Below, in pieces: positions 13,507 to 15,464 of a stretch of DNA of 15,464 bases. Under the pieces are notes generated by a model. The model had not been told where the DNA came from. It saw nothing but the letters and a program-made list of their open reading frames with translations, and made no database searches. Numbering within the stretch: position 1 is the first letter of the stretch; every line of letters starts with the position of its first letter. Source of the DNA: Bacillota bacterium (GTDB taxonomy: Bacteria > Bacillota > Clostridia > Clostridiales > Clostridiaceae); assembly GCA_023435985.1 (NCBI GenBank), contig JAEZKY010000150.1, forward strand, positions 1 to 15,464. The letters run 5' to 3'. Made by a program: the position numbers and the translations under genes.

Positions 13507-13905
13507 CTAATTAGCACTAGGTGATGTCGCACCAATAGCATTTACTTCTTGCCCTATAGCCTGTACATTATCTGGATTATCTACTTGAACCTTAGAACTT
13601 GTAATATTTGGAGTGACTGTGCTATTAATTGCTGTAGTTGAATCCTCTGTCTTAACTTCTTCAGTTGTATTGGCACTTTCTGCACTTAAATTGTTAGCAA
13701 CTTGATCGCTTATTCCTGGTGTACTTGTATCAACTACAACACCTATGAGCATTAATATAGTTAATACAGTATTAAGAATGTCATTCCAGTTATTTGGTAT
13801 ATACTGTTTAAGTCCTATCTGCTGTAATAGAAGTACAATAGCACTTATTAGAGATACTATAAAAGCTTTATTTCTAAATCTTGCTTCTAAATTAATGTTT
13901 AACAT
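13507..13905 (-). CDS. phi-LC3-type phage holin with a long C-terminal tail
   Basis: Holins form membrane lesions that let endolysin reach the wall. Residues 1-70 match the phi-LC3 holin family: amphipathic start (INLEARFRNKAF), membrane segments near 13-29 and 43-60, and the family's conserved end DTSTPGISDQVANN. Typical members are about 75-90 residues. This one is 132 because of a tail (about 71-132) rich in Thr, Ser, Asn and Val, of unknown role. AGAAGGA precedes the ATG. It lies 18 bases after the XhlA-like gene and 12 before the endolysin, so the three are co-transcribed. Confidence 0.88.
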   Translation of the reverse strand: MLNINLEARFRNKAFIVSLISAIVLLLQQIGLKQYIPNNWNDILNTVLTILMLIGVVVDTSTPGISDQVANNLSAESANTTEEVKTEDSTTAINSTVTPNITSSKVQVDNPDNVQAIGQEVNAIGATSPSAN

Positions 13906-13923
13906 AAAAATTCCTTCTTTCTT

Positions 13924-14157
13924 TTACTTAAAAATATTTTTTTCTATTGCATAAACAAAAAAGCCAACCAATGCAGTTGATCCAACTGTTAATATAGCTT
14001 TTAATATACTAGTTAATGATTTAATATTGTCGCATAAATTTCTGATTTCTATTTTAAATTCAACTGAATCCTGCTCTAGTTTATCAAGTCTTTCCGAGTG
14101 ATTATTAATCCTCCTTTCATGCGTTTCTATTTTATCTTCCATTACCTCAGCATTCAT
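13924..14157 (-). CDS. XhlA-family membrane protein of the lysis cassette
   Basis: The 77-residue protein matches the haemolysin XhlA family known from the PBSX lysis module, where it acts with the holin to cause lysis. Residues 5-50 form a long charged helix, likely a coiled coil (EDKIETHERRINNHSERLDK onward), followed by a membrane segment at about 54-72 (LKAILTVGSTALVGFFVYAI) and a short basic end. GAGGAAGGTGA lies upstream of ATG 14157; a second ATG five codons later also has GAGGT nearby. It is first in the xhlA-holin-endolysin operon. I see no strong promoter between it and the YitT gene 106 bases upstream, so transcription could depend on a weak overlapping signal or read-through. Confidence 0.87.
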   Translation of the reverse strand: MNAEVMEDKIETHERRINNHSERLDKLEQDSVEFKIEIRNLCDNIKSLTSILKAILTVGSTALVGFFVYAIEKNIFK

Positions 14158-14192
14158 ATGTCACCTTCCTCATTCAAATTTTTTGTATAATA

Positions 14193-14220
14193 AAAGACAC
14201 CTGCATCCGCAAGTGCCTTT
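14193..14220 (-). terminator. Hairpin terminator of the YitT-family gene
   Basis: Arms 14220-14209 and 14204-14193 on the minus strand form 12 pairs, two of them G-U, around a GGAT loop, followed by TATTATAC. It lies about 44 bases after the stop. It closely resembles the hairpin at 15293-15320. Confidence 0.6.
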
Positions 14221-14263
14221 ATTAAATACTACATGAATATTTCTATCTTCATCTTAGTAAATG

Positions 14264-15121
14264 CTAATGTATTGCTTTTTTTGCATATTTTTTGCCAGTA
14301 CCTTCAACGCTTGTAATTGTAATTAATGCATCTTTATCAAAATCATGCACAATTTTTTTCAATTCAGCTATTTCAAGTCTAGATAAAACTACGTAAATAA
14401 CTTCTGATTCTTCACCTCTATAAGCACCTTTTCCATTTAATAGAGTTATTCCTCTACCAAGTCTATTAATTATTGCTTTAGAAATTTCTTCATTTTTATC
14501 AGAAACTATGATTACTGATTTAGATTCTTCAAGCCCTTCAACAGTAATATCTATTGTTTTAAAAGCAATAAAATATGCTATTAAAGAGTACATCGCTCTA
14601 TCCCAGCCAAATATTAATCCTGAACTTCCAAGTATAAATAAATTAAAAAACATAACTATTTCACCAATAGAAAATGCGCTTTTCTTATCTAAAATTATAG
14701 CAACAATTTCTGTACCATCTAATGATCCACCATTCCTTATAATTAATCCCACTCCAGTCCCTAATATAATACCTCCAAATATAGTAGCTAAAAGTGTATC
14801 TTGTGTTACACCCGGAACTGAATGAAGTAAAGTTACACTAGTTGAAAAACATATTACTGAAAATATAGTTGAAATAGCAAATCTTTTTCCTATATGCCTA
14901 TAGCCTATGATAACAAATGGCAAATTAAGCACAAATATAAATATACCTAGTTTTATATTTGTTAAGTAACTTGCCATTATCGATATTCCAGTTATTCCAC
15001 CATCAATTATATTATTAGGTATTAAGAATACTTCAAGACCTATTGCTGCTAAAATTGAACCTAATACCATAAATAATATTCTGCTAAAATTAATTAAAAC
15101 ACCATTCTTTTTTTTCGTCAT
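14264..15121 (-). CDS. YitT-family integral membrane protein (DUF161 / DUF2179)
   Basis: This 285-residue protein belongs to the YitT family of Firmicute membrane proteins, whose biochemical role is not established. It has five or so hydrophobic segments (about 13-33, 43-70, 80-100, 108-128, 150-188) with family blocks NNIIDGGITGISIM (36-49) and the GTGVGLIIRNGGSLDGTEIVA region (121-141). The cytoplasmic C-terminal domain (about 198-280) is the DUF2179/YitT_C module with RGITLLNGKGAY and VIYVVLSRLEIAELKKIV. Length is normal and start is well supported by GGGAGGAATTAC before the ATG. It is probably monocistronic: an extended -10 promoter lies upstream and a hairpin follows. No link to the lysis genes downstream is evident. 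Confidence 0.93.
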   Translation of the reverse strand: MTKKKNGVLINFSRILFMVLGSILAAIGLEVFLIPNNIIDGGITGISIMASYLTNIKLGIFIFVLNLPFVIIGYRHIGKRFAISTIFSVICFSTSVTLLHSVPGVTQDTLLATIFGGIILGTGVGLIIRNGGSLDGTEIVAIILDKKSAFSIGEIVMFFNLFILGSSGLIFGWDRAMYSLIAYFIAFKTIDITVEGLEESKSVIIVSDKNEEISKAIINRLGRGITLLNGKGAYRGEESEVIYVVLSRLEIAELKKIVHDFDKDALITITSVEGTGKKYAKKAIH

Positions 15122-15148
15122 GTAATTCCTCCCTTGATTAAATATTGT

Positions 15149-15189
15149 ATTTTATACGCGATTTGTAAAGTATCAATTAAATTATAACA
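15149..15189 (-). promoter_or_regulatory. Promoter region of the YitT-family gene (two candidates)
   Basis: Minus-strand TGTTATAAT (15189-15181) is a perfect extended -10. Just downstream, TTGATA (15176-15171) and TAAAAT (15154-15149) form a second pair with 16-base spacing. Either fits a leader of about 25-55 bases. Confidence 0.5.
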
Positions 15190-15292
15190 TAGTTTTAAAT
15201 ACTATATTTTTTATTATTCAAGGATTTACATTTTATTAACTTTCCACAAAATATATTTCTACACCCTATTTTTCTATTGTGTAGCAATATTA

Positions 15293-15320
15293 AAAGCACT
15301 CACATCTCTGTAAGTGCCTT
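15293..15320 (-). terminator. Hairpin terminator of the right-edge gene
   Basis: Arms 15320-15309 and 15304-15293 on the minus strand make 12 pairs, two of them G-U, with a GAGA loop, followed by the tail TAATATTGC. It lies about 20 bases after the stop of the edge gene. The rest of the 15122-15339 interval is AT-rich and holds only the YitT promoter signals. Confidence 0.65.
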
Positions 15321-15339
15321 AAAATAAACTACATTTAAA

Positions 15340-15464
15340 TTATCTAACTTCAAACCAATCAATTTGGTCATGCACTACATAATCTGTGTACGTTCCTTTA
15401 GTAAACTTATATGTAGCTTTCAATGAATGATCTTTATCTCTATTTTCATACCACTCTGTAAATT
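15340..15464 (-). CDS. 3' end of an unrecognised gene, truncated by the right edge
   Basis: A minus-strand frame of 40 codons (plus stop TAA at 15342-15340) runs in from the edge, containing FTEWYENRDKDHSLKATYKF, then KGTYTDYVVHDQIDWFEVR at the C-terminus. It is rich in aromatic and charged residues, as in a beta-strand domain, but I cannot assign a family from so little. A hairpin terminator about 20 bases beyond the stop supports it being a real gene end. The repeated YT/YK pattern could suit an exported protein, which is a guess. Confidence 0.6.
   Translation of the reverse strand, partial: FTEWYENRDKDHSLKATYKFTKGTYTDYVVHDQIDWFEVR

Noticed and set aside
12445..14263. Calling this region a prophage
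   Set aside because: Only lysis and possible exclusion genes are present; no integrase, replication, packaging or structural genes and no attachment repeats could be identified.
1..15464. tRNA or rRNA genes, CRISPR arrays and insertion sequences
   Set aside because: No cloverleaf-forming segment, regularly spaced repeat-spacer pattern or transposase frame was seen on either strand.

Overview
The window looks like chromosomal DNA of a low-GC Clostridium sensu stricto. The non-coding DNA is very AT-rich, codon use is A/T-ending, Shine-Dalgarno sites are strong (AGGAGG type), and a T-box leader and phi-LC3/XhlA-type lysis genes are present. I would guess the C. beijerinckii / C. butyricum / C. 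acetobutylicum neighbourhood, but this is inference. All convincing genes lie on the minus strand, so transcription runs from right to left.

1-5087, amide aminoacyl-tRNA module. Read in transcription order: a promoter (5087-5059), a T-box leader with its terminator (about 4993-4676), an archaeal-type aspartyl-tRNA synthetase (aspS, 4588-3296), a 327-base spacer with strong inverted repeats and a possible second promoter, then gatC, gatA and gatB (gatB runs off the left edge). A non-discriminating AspRS would put Asp on tRNA-Asn, and GatCAB would amidate it to Asn-tRNA. The T-box specifier region reads GAAC, so Glu (GAA) and Asn (AAC) codons overlap by one base. This matches the two-codon T-box I recall being described for the C. 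acetobutylicum transamidation operon. It is the best regulatory signal in the window.

5208-8726, accessory genes: a GNAT-type acetyltransferase; a two-gene unit of exported cell-wall enzymes (an M15 peptidase followed by an Amidase_6 protein); and two small translationally coupled genes of unknown function (61 and 113 codons).

8867-11852, signalling and remnant DNA: a large multi-pass membrane histidine kinase with no adjacent response regulator and no recognisable G1 box. Upstream of it are a regulatory-looking stretch with tandem 11-bp repeats, a 19-bp perfect bidirectional terminator, and a decayed reading frame interrupted by an in-frame TAA.

11845-14157, phage-like lysis island: a zinc-ribbon/transmembrane protein with two Ltp-type repeats (a family known from phage superinfection exclusion), then, further upstream in transcription order, a compact XhlA - phi-LC3 holin - choline-binding GH24 endolysin operon. 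No structural, replication or integration genes accompany it here.

14264-15464: a YitT-family membrane protein, then the 3' end of an unrecognised gene at the right edge. These two genes end in closely related hairpin terminators.

I see no wholly new system. The points most worth checking are the dual-codon T-box with its possible internal gatCAB promoter, the stand-alone lysis cassette beside an Ltp protein, the decayed gene, and the activator-like repeats upstream of the orphan kinase.
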